64,000 nucleotides of DNA from Paragyromitra xinjiangensis (lineage: Eukaryota; Ascomycota; Pezizomycetes; Pezizales; Discinaceae). Under the pieces are notes generated by a model, which was not told the DNA's origin, ran no database searches, and saw nothing but the letters and a program-made list of their open reading frames with translations. Position numbers and translations under genes: made by a program. Where the stretch lies: assembly GCA_038503065.1 (NCBI GenBank), contig JBCAMK010000012.1, forward strand, positions 1,240,001 to 1,304,000, given 5' to 3'. Shown here in pieces: positions 11,056 through 21,933 of the stretch (positions are counted from its first letter, which is position 1; each line of letters opens with the position of its first letter).

Positions 11056-12670
11056 TCGATAAATGCATCCAATCACCTTGGTTATGGTACAGATCAGCCT
11101 TGACGTAGGAATTGAACTGCTCAACACGGCCCTGACCACTCAGTCTCATTACCAGCCAAACACGGAACAGAAGAATACATGTAGTTTCAGCTTCGGCCTC
11201 TAGGGAAATGACTAGAACTAGGACCGAACCCACCGAAAAAAGCATAAGAGAAGACAATTCCATAAGAACGTACGAACACAAGAATTGTCCCTCCTATCCA
11301 ACGGACAGGCAAGACCGAGTGATACCCCGTGAACTACAAACCGGAAGCAAGCGGCAGTATATACCTAATTGAGCGACGACCGAAAAGGCTTAGTAAAAAC
11401 CCAGTGCCGTACGCCGTACGCCGTATTAGCTGCCAGTCCTTGGATCAAGCCGAGATATAGACCCAAGCTGACACGCGGACCGCTCACAAAGCCGAGAATA
11501 CTATCCTTAAATTCGAATACGGTGACGTATTGAGGATGAGGGAAGAAGAAGAAACTAAGAAGTCACGGGACAAGCGAGGATAGAGTACCTGGCTAGAAGG
11601 AGCTCCCGGAGCTAGGCGCACAACTGCACGGACAACTTCACGGACAAATGCATTGGCCCCGGTAGAGGACTTTTTTCTTGAATAGAGAAATCCTGAAGAA
11701 GAAAACCTCACGCTTTATGAGCTGGTATATATTAGACATTTAGCACCAGCGGTATAATTAACTGCTAGAACCCACTCAATTCTTTATACGGATGCTACTG
11801 CATCTACGTATACCTCTATATCTATCAATTCTTGACTCCATGTAGTTCATTCGAGACCTTCGCAGCCTCCGCTTTAGTACTTACGAGAGTTATAATCAGC
11901 CTCTAGAGCACACCCTTTCGATAAATCCTTCGACATAATTTCCCACGCTTTGGTTTTTGTTGGTGTACACAACCTCCTTAGCTGCGCAGTCTTGGGAGGT
12001 TCTTCTAAGGTACGTATCACAGTAAACGTGAAACCAACCGCATAATCTTCTAGTCTCTGCACATTTTTGAGATAGGAAATCTGATAGAACGTATGAAGTA
12101 TCAACCAGACGTTAACATACTCCTGAAATTAATAGCATGTAACCCAGTGATCAGCCACCGTGCATGCACCCAAGACTTCACCTATCAAATCAGCTGCTAC
12201 GTGCCTGATAGGAGCAACATGGGAAACACAAGAGCAGTGCGAATATCGCCTCCTCACTGGGTAGATGTCGCAAACCTTAGGTTGCTGTTTCCGAGCGGCG
12301 GTTCAAGGTTATTGACATTAGAAATTAAATGTGTTTTGAAAACTTCTACCAAGCTACTTGCACCTACTACAGATCAACCCATGAATATTCTATACTATAA
12401 TATATTCGACATCAGGTCAGGACTACTCTGTGGGGGGCTGTCTCGACGATAATCATACAAACATTTCGCACTCTAATCTTCGGTTGAAACAATATGCAAT
12501 CAATCACCTGGATTTCTAAGCTGACATGAATGATTGGTGAACTCTTAAGCCTAGATGGAATAAGAAAAAAACGCATATTAGCATTCTAGACAGAGGATAC
12601 CAGGAACCATCATGATCTGTAATATCAGCCTGGTACATACTTAGAAGCAAGCTGGAGACGCCGAAAGCTA

Positions 12671-12715
12671 GAACCACAGATAAATTCCTATCGCAACCAT
12701 CGGAGGCCTCCGGCA
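12671..12715. repeat. Diverged repeat, copy 2
   Basis: This is the partner of 9659-9701, 3.0 kb apart and in the same orientation, with almost only transition differences. It lies at the left end of the decayed minus-strand gene traces. Confidence 0.55.
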
Positions 12716-13680
12716 GGTTTCCAACTAGAGAGTGAAACATTGAATTTGTTTTTTCTAGAATGCGGAGATTTTAAGCTCTGGTGGTGTCCAAGATTCACGG
12801 CGGTTTGTCCCAGGAAACCGCCATGCAGCGCATACCCCCGTATCTCCTCAAGCGAGTCAATCTGCGAATTAGGGCTTCGCCAGATATGCAATCGCGTCTC
12901 GGAATACAGCCAAGCCGAGAAGCGAACCCTCAATCCACCGCCAATGCCCGGTCAGGCAGGTCGCGCGTGCGGCCGTCTCCGCTAAAGTTTCCATCGGTCG
13001 TCGCCCATGCCCAATGTAGAGCTGGTACGCCACATATTGTTTCAGCTTGATATCTGTCAAGCAGGCGAATGAATTCGATATCTCTCGTGTCGCCCTCGCT
13101 AGAACTTATCGATGCCGATAAATAATAATACATGTCAGTAATGGATTTATCTCGCCGTGGCAGTATGTAGCAAGCAGCCGTCTCTGCGATCCACTTCTGA
13201 AGATGCCGTCTACCACTATCCTCGGTAGTAAACCTAGCTATGCCCTTGTAGTCGAAATAATCCCCATGTCCACTCACATGCGATGGATAAGCGTTATTTT
13301 TCTTCCCTGCCAATCGGTGGAGTTCCTTACGCCTTACTCAAGAGAGTCGGGCAGAGTTTCGAAGGGGCCGGTGGTAGTGGACTAGATTATCTTTCGGGGA
13401 ACCTAGCGAGATAGCGCCAATGAGAGAAAAATATTTCCAGGGCACCCCTCTTGCTCTTGTGCGCACTCCAGATCTGTTCACCCTTCACCGTTTCGCGAGA
13501 ATCAAACAGATCCTGCATGCGAGATATCGTATCGCCGGTATTCCGTGGCATTGCTGTGGAACGATAGAAGGAAGAGAGATAAAACCGGATCATCTCCCAG
13601 TGTTTCTTTAATATCCGGCAGATCGATATCTCCTTCACAGAATACCCGGACCTGCAGACTCCCGACCTGAGGTCTAGTAC
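12690..13680 (-). pseudogene. Unidentified decayed gene traces
   Basis: Three minus-strand frames with protein-like composition follow each other but are separated by stops and frame changes: about 13387-13680, then 12930-13313, then 12688-12933. They include stretches rich in Trp, Tyr and Arg (for example QKWIAETAACYI and RLLDRYQAETICGVPALHWAW). No open splice model joins them that I could find. I do not recognise a family. It could be a dead gene, a transposon fragment or chance; the composition slightly favours a former gene. It ends about 85 bases before the AzgA-type transporter gene on the other strand. Confidence 0.25.
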
Positions 13681-13763
13681 TTGGCTTTACTCTCGATATT
13701 CAGAAATACGATACTCCAATAGAACGAAGTCACGGCATTTGTTTCGACCCATATTCCAACACT

Positions 13764-15884
13764 ATGACGTGGATAGAGCGCTTCAACAGGCGCGTTGCCA
13801 CCAGTGGCTTCGGACGGTATTTCCAGCTCGAATTCTCTGGACATCGGAGAGAGAGAAAGGGTTCTCGATTCTTCACCGAGATTCGGGCGGGTTTAGCTAC
13901 GTGAGTGGACTATTGCTGTCGAATATCTCCATATACTGACTCTTACATTCACAGGTTCTTTGCCATGGCGTTAGTATTCTCTACTTGGAAATCCAGCCAA
14001 GTCTACAATCGCAAGTGATCACTACTAACAGTTGCAACCCATTCCCGCCATTTCAGCTACATCATTTCTGTAAGTCCGATCACCTCCACCACCCCCGCGA
14101 TATCCCTCACTGACCCCCCCCCCCCAGGTCAACGCCAACATCACCTCCCAATCCGGTGGAACCTGTGTTTGTAACGGCGGAGAATCCGATCCAATCTGCT
14201 CAACCAATGTCGACTACGCCCTCTGCGTCTCTGACGTCAACCGCGACCTCGTTACCGCCACCGCCGCAATCGCAGCCCTAACCTCCTTCTTCATGGGTAT
14301 TGGTGCCAACATCCCAATCGCCTGTGCTCCCGGAATGGGCCTGAACGCATATTTCGCATACCAAGTCGTCGGCTTTCATGGTTCCGGCCCAGTCCCGTAC
14401 AGTCTTGCTGTCACCGCTGTATTCGTTGAGGGGTTTATCTTCGTCGGACTATCCATTCTAGGGATGCGACAATGGCTGGCCAGAGCTATCCCCGCGTCTA
14501 TTAAGCTTGCTACTGGTGCAGGTATCGGGTTGTATTTAGCGCTGATTGGGCTGACTTACTCTGCTGGTATCGGTGCTATCACGGGTGCGGTTTCAACCCC
14601 GTTGGAGCTGGCGGGATGTGTAGATGAGTTTAAGGATCCGACTACTGGCATTTGTAATAGCCATAAGATGAGGAATCCAACGCTGTGGATTGGGATCTTT
14701 TGTGGTGGGATTTTTACGGCGTTTTTGATGATGTATCGTGTTAAGGGTGCTATTATTGCTGGTATTGCGTTGGTTTCTATCATTTCGTGGCCGAGGAGCA
14801 CGAATGTCACTTACTTCCCGCATAATCCGACGGGCGACTCGGGGTTTGAATTTTTTAAGCAAGTTGTGGCATTTCATCCGGTAATTGTTGATCTGAATAG
14901 GAAGGGGGAAAAAGGCAATTCTAACTATTGTATAGATTCAGAAGATTTTGGTCGCACAGGAATGGAACTTAAGTGGAGCTGGAAGTCAGTTTGGATTAGG
15001 TGAGTGATTACTTATGATTCCGACCCAAGCTTCACTCAGTCACTAATATGATACAGCCCTCATTACTTTCCTCTATGTTGATATTGTAAGTTACACCTTT
15101 TCGTGCCCCCCCCCCGATCCACACTAACAACCCCCAGCTCGACACAACCGGCACCCTCTACTCCATGGCTCGATTCGCCAACCTAATCGATGAACGAACC
15201 CAAGACTTCGAAGGCTCCGCAATCGCCTATATAGTCGACGCCCTCGGCATCTCCATCGGCTCCCTCTTCGGCTGCCCCCCCGTAACTGCCTACGTCGAAT
15301 CCGGAGCTGGTATCTCCGAAGGTGGCATGACCGGCATCACAGCCGTGGTCACCGGCCTCTGCTTCTTCATCTCCCTCTTCTTCGCACCAATCTTCGCTTC
15401 CATCCCTCCATGGGCTACCGGCTGCACTCTAATTATCGTCGGCTCGATGATGATGAAAGCCGCCGCCGAAATCAACTGGGGCTACCCCGGGGACGGGATC
15501 CCCGCGTTCATTACGATTATGGTCATGCCGTTTACGTACAGTATCGCATACGGACTGATCGCCGGGATCATCACGTATATAATCCTAAACACCGGGGCGT
15601 GGATTATCAAGAAGATTTCCGGAGGGAGGATTGTGCCCTACGGGGAGGAACTGAAGGATGGGTGGACTTGGAGAATCCCTGGTGGGTTTTTTCCGGCTTG
15701 GTTGGTTCGAGCGTGTCGTGGAGATCGCACGTTCTGGAGAGAGAATGATATTGATGGTGAGAGTGAGCACGGTGAAGTTATGAGGACGCCGAGTGGGACT
15801 CCGCATGAAGGCGCGCCGATGCATGAGTTGGCTTTGGACGCGAAGTTTAGGGTGCCGAGTGATGAGGGGGAGAAGGTTGCGTAG
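13764..15884 (+). CDS. azgA: AzgA-type purine transporter (NCS2 family, hypoxanthine/adenine/guanine)
   Basis: Exons are 13764-13900, 13955-13969, 14057-14069, 14128-14880, 14936-14999, 15057-15085 and 15138-15884 (1758 nt, 585 aa). The protein imports purine bases with protons across the plasma membrane. The spliced N-terminus gives TEIRAGLATFFAMAYIISVNAN, typical of the AzgA subfamily, and CAPGMGLNAYFAY follows. The spliced middle reads FHPIQKILVAQEWN and [24 protein letters not shown], also subfamily hallmarks. TM8 carries TAYVESGAGISEGGMTG, where the usual Arg/Lys before TG is Met. About 12 membrane segments are expected. Exons 2 and 3 are only 15 and 13 nt long. Two introns contain long C-runs (near 14113-14125 and 15107-15115). 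The C-terminal tail from about residue 525 is hydrophilic. Confidence 0.95.
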
Positions 15885-18800
15885 TGGGTTTTCTTTTGGG
15901 TGGGGGTTTGGGTGTATGGATTGGGGTTTTTTTGATTTTGTAGGGGGATGTGGGGTTTTTGGGAGGGATTGTTTAAGAGGGTATATAATAGTCTAGTAGC
16001 TCTAGCGGGTACAATAGAGTGCATGGGTTTAAGCGTAAGCAGTTGTGGGTTATTGAAAAAGGGTTTTGGGGTGACGAGTACCCCTTGCTTTATTCCATAC
16101 TTTCTAAATCCGAGTGATCTCTCGAGAACCAAATCCACTATAGCACAATTACTCTCTAAGAATATGGAATCTGAGCAAACCTATCTTATATGGCGGATAT
16201 TCTTATAGAAAAGTATATATTGAAACACGAAATAATCCCTGCCGTTCTGGTTCACATATATGTGTATTCTTATAAGGCGAATACATGTATCCTTAAACTC
16301 GATTTCTTATATGGTGATTGTGCTGTAATGCTAAACGTAAATCATAATTAACGACCTACCTAAGGCCAATTGTATATGATACCAATAATAATCTTCCCAA
16401 CAAATTTACCTCTTGTCTTTACACACCTAACTCTGTGGAATAGTAGTAGCTTGGAATATCCTTGTGAGTGCTAGTCGCGAGACCACACCTCCTTGGACAA
16501 CTAGGTGTTCTCTGCAGCTTTCCAAGATTAATATTCACCTTCCATGAATACCCCCCACGTATATAGATTTTACTTATAGTTATTGGTTATGAGACTAACT
16601 ATGGCTCAAGGTTCAAAGTATCAAACCGCAAGGCCATAACGTAAAAACCCCTTAGCATGGTCAGGGAACATTAATTCACTACCACAACACATCAAATCAC
16701 TCGCAACCCCAATCCAAAACCTCCCTCGACAGTACCCCCTCCCTCATCCATCCCATACCCCAAACCAACTCCAGCAAACGCACGGAACATCGCCCTACCG
16801 GATCATTCTCATCCTCCTGCCTATTACGGACAAATCCACATATTCCGAAACACTTGGACCTCTCCTTACCCGCAGTTCGATCTTCCAGCCGCTGCAGTAA
16901 CCCTCCCCCCCCCCGGCGGCTGGATTTACCGGTACCGTAGGATATCTATGTGCCGGAAATCGCTCGGAAATCTCGCGTCAAACAGGCGAGACCTAATTAA
17001 ATGCCCACAGACATTTAGCAGTAGAATTCGGCGCGAGAGGTTTTTAGGCTATGAAGACTACATGGAAGCGAGATGGAAGCCGTAAATTCTAATAGAATTT
17101 TAATCTCCATATAAGGAGTTTGATAGCAAGCGAAATATCAATTATAGAAGCTGCTCCCCTAAACCCTAACCCTTTGGTTTTTTTAATCACCTATTACGGA
17201 AACAACGAGGGAAAAAAAGAGAAAAGCCACCACCAAACAATCCGTAACGATATAGCCCGCACTCGTGGCCGCTAAGCCTACTCAGCTCAGCAGAAAAAAA
17301 ATTACCCAGATCACAGCCCCCTACAGCGGCCGACTACACTTGGCAACGGATGGTATCTTGTGGCTTCAACGTTTACCGGTCAATCTAACGACGTCTGTGG
17401 CGTTCCCCGGGAGTAACGAAAAAAAAAGAGGAACCAGATCGAGCTGAAATCTGGGCTTTCGAGTTCTAGCCGGATCGCAATCGGAAGTGGTACCACGTCC
17501 TACGTAATGGTCTCTGCAGGGGAGGGAGGTTTTTTTCTTTTCTCAATCAAATTTAACTTTATTTTAGGGTCGAGTGACCGCGTGAGAAAAGCCGATAACT
17601 AAATGACATAACAATGTCGAATTTGAGAGGGGAAAAAAAAATGGTTTAACGGAGATCATAAACTGACAGGGAAAGAAAGAAAAAAACAAGTCTTGGGAGG
17701 AACTTCACGTAACGAGCATGGACAAACCATGTATAGTATTCCACCCCTTACCCCCCATGTCTTTTAAGGGGACGATATCCTTATCAGCTGACTGGTGCGC
17801 TGTACAATGATATTGGAAGCTGAAACGTATATATTCCTTACTTGGTCATATCGCGCGCAATTTGATATCACATTCCTTGCAAAGGAGGTAAATCAATAAA
17901 TATATTGAACAATGAGCCGTGAGCTTATTACCATTTTACTATCCCTCACCTGAGGATATGTTTTTGAAGAGACTGCTAGATCTTACGGGAAGACCCACAG
18001 ACGACTAGACGTCGGCTCAGACACTCAAGTGCGGGACGTAGACATTCGGGTGGAGAGACTACGGCAGAGTAGTGGGGTTTTTTTGGTAAGATCTCTTCTC
18101 CCGCGGCCAACGGCAGACTCGCAGGAGAGCACATATGCAATAGTGGCTAGAATATCTCATTAGTAGAGGTAAATTCTACCCGCGCGCACTACTATATCTA
18201 GTTACTCCTGGAACTTGGGACAATGAGTTATTATTTAAGAGGAAAAATAAGGAGCGCATTGACGATTTTTGTACCAGATCTTGTACACGTTGCAGGTTTT
18301 GCTAGTGGAAACCAAGAGAATTTCATCATACTCTTATTTTACGCTGGGATCAGCAGGTTGGATACCATGGAGTTGGCGTGATTTCGTGTGAAGGAATTTA
18401 GTTTGGAAGATCTGGGGAAACGGAGTAGGGTACATAAAAGAGATCCTATGAGCGCGCGTTAGGTGATACCTAAACATATATAGGTACGTACAAGTCGTGA
18501 AAATAGTAGATTCTTGGAGCGCTGAAGCGTTTCCCCATGTTGTCGATAAGGGAGGCGTCTGTCCAGACGTGTCTCGGATCACGCAGCGCTCCGTAGATCG
18601 AAACGACAAACCTTGATTTGACGCGAGAGAAACGCGGTCCCATAAATAGACGGGGAGATTTTGGGAAAATTAAAGAAAACCGGAATGGGAATGGGAAATT
18701 TGGAAGAACGACCGAAGCACGAACTTGCCACAACGAGCAAGGCGAAACGCTTCTCCAGGTTCCCTTAGCCATGGGGCTGCAGTTGAGGCCTGTTAGGCTC

Positions 18801-19857
18801 AGATTGATGTGCCTGTGTGGAAGCTCAGGGTACAGCTGCTTAATGGCTGGCCTGGGGTGAACCCAGTAAAAAGAACGCAGCGAGAGCATTGGGCGGGACA
18901 ACGCACACGTCGGAAGATCAAAGGGAGCGTCATCTCGTCTGCAGCTGCTGGGGAGGTGCAACTACTCAGCGACGAGGGAAGAGCCCGAGATCTCAAAACG
19001 CGAATTCAGGAGGAGTAGAGAACCACCACGACGACTGGCTCAACCGTTGTAGAGATGAGAAGATGGCTGCTGCTGCGGGAAGTAAGGAGACCTGCATGTC
19101 CGTCGGTGTGAATATTGTCAATGTAGGTACTAGATAATATGGAGCAGCAGCATAATTTGTACCTACGTCTACCTGTGTTCTGCATCGCTCGTGCTCTCGC
19201 GCGCTCGCTCGCTCGCTTGTCTTGGGAGGCAAGTCCGGTTATCTGAGAATCTCCCACACTGCCCGCGCCCCCCCCCAACATACAAAAGAACCCCTCCCCC
19301 CGCCCCCTCCGTATCCCCCTCCTTTTTTCCCTGATTCCGAGCATCATCGCTATCTCCATCTTTGGCTCCGTCACCCCTCGCCGCCAATAGTTCATCCAAT
19401 TTCATCTCCTTGAGAAACAAACCCCTCGCTTTAGATCCGCTCTACTCTTCTCCCCGGAGCAGTAGCGATTCTATCACAGCGAAATTCATATTCACGGGCA
19501 TTTGGACGTGTTCTAGAGTAGTGTCTCTGTGTTTGTGCTATTTGGTTTGTGCTCCTTACATGCACCATCCTTCATATTTTCTCCAATAAAAATGGAAGAC
19601 AATATTTTTTAGAAAAGAAAGAAAAAAGACTTGTCTCAAACAGCAAACTTACCATATAATTTTTTGTCGGGTCAGAAGTCACAACGCGGCTCATTCCTGC
19701 CGTCGAGTCACACAACCCATTCCGCTGCACATTTCTCACATCAATTCCCCATTTCATTCACCACAAGCCCTTCAACACTTTCCATCACGCGATTTTCACG
19801 CGATTTACGACTCACCGCCCCCTCGTCTTGATCTGTGTAAAAAAAATTCTGCGAGAA
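15885..19857. other. 4-kb intergenic region, no gene seen
   Basis: A G/T-rich 3' flank of azgA is followed by AT-rich DNA with no convincing frame. The last kilobase before the forkhead gene is pyrimidine-rich and probably contains a long 5' leader. It also has a GCTC repeat at 19199-19217. The longest frame, 18470-18961 on the minus strand, lacks any domain-like pattern. The telomere-like CCCTAA units near 17163 number only two. Confidence 0.4.
19199..19217. repeat. (GCTC)n short tandem repeat
   Basis: About four GCTC units lie in the long upstream region of the forkhead gene. Confidence 0.8.
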
Positions 19858-21933
19858 ATGATGAATTCGACGCGTCCGCGACCGGTAAGGATCTACCGAG
19901 ACGCGCTCGGACCCTCGTCCGAGCCCGGTTACACCTCCTTGTCCAAGACTTCCGCCCCAGCCATTCCTTTATTCTCAGCTTCCGCCGCTTCATCCACCAC
20001 CCCCTTACAACGCACTCATGGAAACCCGCAGACCATAATGTTCCGTCCTCCCATCGTCGGTCCCTCAGCATCCCCTTCTAAGAAAAGGCCTCAAACCAAA
20101 AATTACAATAATCAGTATTCATCGCGCATCTCTTTACCTAACCGCGTGTTCAAGAACACTTTCGATAGAATATCTATGCCTCCGCCCCAAGCAGACGCGT
20201 TCACCACCGACTCCCCAATGAAGAAACCTCCAATTTCCGTATTCAACACCTCATCAGCTCCCATGGCAGCCCAATCTAGGAAACCACAGAGTGCATTGTT
20301 CACCAGCTTTCAAGCATCCAAGGCCATGGTAGGGAAGGAGAACGTTGCACCGGACATGCGATCATCATCAGAACCCTCGGGAAAACACATATCAGGTCGG
20401 GGGACAGGAGTCCCTCGAAGAGTCTTAATGGAAGCTGCACCGATTAAAGAGAAAAAGCCCTTGAAAGAAAGGACCCCCACCAGCAACGCGTCATCTGCAT
20501 CCGATAAGGAATCCCTCTCATGGGAGCCCCCGGAAATCGTTGACGATGGAAAGAAACCACCTTACAGCTACGCGACTCTCATCGGCATGGCTATCCTTCG
20601 AGCTCCGTCACGCCGTCTGACACTTGCCCAGATCTATAAGTGGATTGCGGATACCTTCCTTTACTACCGGACTTCAAACAATGGATGGCAAAATAGCATC
20701 AGGCATAACCTCTCCCTGAATAAAGCGTTTGTGAAGCAAGAGAGACCTAAGGATGATCCTGGTAAGGGAAACTACTGGATTGTGGGAAAAGGGTTTGAAC
20801 ACCAGTTTATGAAGAACAAAAGCTCGCGGAAGTCGGCTTCTGGATTTCACTCAAAAAAGAATTCGGCATCGAAGGCACTGATGTTAGAAGAGATGGAAAG
20901 CATTGCTGAAGCTGAGCCTGAGATTGAAATTCACATGGATCGTACCGAACAGATTGACAGCACAGACACTATTGAGGAGAATATCGGGAAAGACGCAGTT
21001 GAAGAACTACTAGCGTTGTCGTCAGATGCTACCAGAAGTGCCAGCCCTGAACCTCGAGTGATGCCTGACGAAGATGACGATGTCTTTCGACCGTCCTCGC
21101 CGCAAGCTACTGTTGCCGCACACTCCTCTCCTCCAGCTATCATGTGTTCATCACCCCCCATCACCAGAAGTATGCTTCATCCCCAACGCGAGTCAACACC
21201 CCCACCTCTTTTCCCATCAAGGAAAAGAAAAGCCTCCACTATGAACGATAGTGGATATTTCTCCTCGCTAGAGTCCTCCGTTGTGCGCCCCAACAATGAA
21301 GAGGATAGGCCCAGGATCAAGCGTGGGAGAGCAGAAGAGGATATTGCTCGTATCCGTCATTCATCTCATGAAAGCCCTATTCGCAGATCTACAATACCTG
21401 GCTATCACGGCTTTTTGACTTCATCACCGCTACGTAACTACGACCCAAATCCCATGCTTCCTCCCCTCACACCTGCTACTGTTCTTCGTGCGCAGAAGCC
21501 CCCGATGTCTGTGAGCCCCATCACAAATCTTCGACTCCATCGTGAACGGGTCAGAAAACTCCTTACTTCACCTGCCCGAGACATTACTTGCCTGGAAGAC
21601 AGTCATTGGAATTCAGCATTCGACAGTCTTGCCGCCACAGATTATAGCATGCATCACGACGAAAATGCTGAGATTGAGATCGCAGAGATAGTCTCCAGGG
21701 CTTGTTACGGATCCCCGGATAAACGTGCAGCAAAAAGGCGAGAGGCAAGGGAAAGTTTTGGTGGCGAATTACGATCAGCAGAACTTCTTGGCGAAGGGTT
21801 CTTGGAACCTCTGGACTTGTTCGGCGTGGATGTGTATGGGGTCATGAAAAGTGGATTCGAAAAATTCAAGAATGACGGATTCGGATCACCAGGAAGACCG
21901 GGATTGGACAGGAGCTATACTTCCGAGTTCTAG
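19858..21933 (+). CDS. Forkhead transcription factor, Sep1/Hcm1-like
   Basis: This is an intronless frame of 691 aa from the first of two adjacent ATGs (19858). One forkhead winged-helix domain lies at about residues 232-318. It opens with [15 protein letters not shown], has the recognition helix [17 protein letters not shown] and closes with [16 protein letters not shown]. No FHA domain precedes it, unlike Fkh1/Fkh2. That points to the Hcm1 (yeast)/Sep1 (fission yeast) class, which drives S/G2-M gene expression and septation. Basic and Ser/Pro-rich linkers flank the domain. Many SP/TP sites (for example SSSPPIT-like and TSPAR motifs) would suit CDK control. A KEN sequence (GKENVAP, about residue 160) could be an APC/C degron. 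The frame is open upstream to 19828 but has no earlier ATG. Class assignment is by domain make-up, not by a tree. Confidence 0.9.
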   Translation: MMNSTRPRPVRIYRDALGPSSEPGYTSLSKTSAPAIPLFSASAASSTTPLQRTHGNPQTIMFRPPIVGPSASPSKKRPQTKNYNNQYSSRISLPNRVFKNTFDRISMPPPQADAFTTDSPMKKPPISVFNTSSAPMAAQSRKPQSALFTSFQASKAMVGKENVAPDMRSSSEPSGKHISGRGTGVPRRVLMEAAPIKEKKPLKERTPTSNASSASDKESLSWEPPEIVDDGKKPPYSYATLIGMAILRAPSRRLTLAQIYKWIADTFLYYRTSNNGWQNSIRHNLSLNKAFVKQERPKDDPGKGNYWIVGKGFEHQFMKNKSSRKSASGFHSKKNSASKALMLEEMESIAEAEPEIEIHMDRTEQIDSTDTIEENIGKDAVEELLALSSDATRSASPEPRVMPDEDDDVFRPSSPQATVAAHSSPPAIMCSSPPITRSMLHPQRESTPPPLFPSRKRKASTMNDSGYFSSLESSVVRPNNEEDRPRIKRGRAEEDIARIRHSSHESPIRRSTIPGYHGFLTSSPLRNYDPNPMLPPLTPATVLRAQKPPMSVSPITNLRLHRERVRKLLTSPARDITCLEDSHWNSAFDSLAATDYSMHHDENAEIEIAEIVSRACYGSPDKRAAKRREARESFGGELRSAELLGEGFLEPLDLFGVDVYGVMKSGFEKFKNDGFGSPGRPGLDRSYTSEF

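Larger units (their letters stand above)
8022..13763. other. 5.7-kb gene-poor, degenerate region
   Basis: No intact gene is visible in this block. All open frames are short, overlap one another and lack recognisable domains. It holds the HIS3 upstream region, a GATT tract, a diverged repeat pair (9659-9701 and 12671-12715) and traces of a decayed gene on the minus strand at about 12690-13680. The mix of many stops and transition-type differences between the repeat copies looks like an old, mutated repeat landscape. I could not name any element in it. Confidence 0.5.

Noticed and set aside
13739..13939. Plus-strand frame overlapping the start of azgA
   Set aside because: It is in a different frame from the rebuilt azgA first exon, which matches the family.
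18470..18961. Minus-strand open frame of 163 codons upstream of the forkhead gene
   Set aside because: Composition is Pro/Ser/Arg-rich without any domain pattern and it overlaps other chance frames in the likely promoter and leader region.
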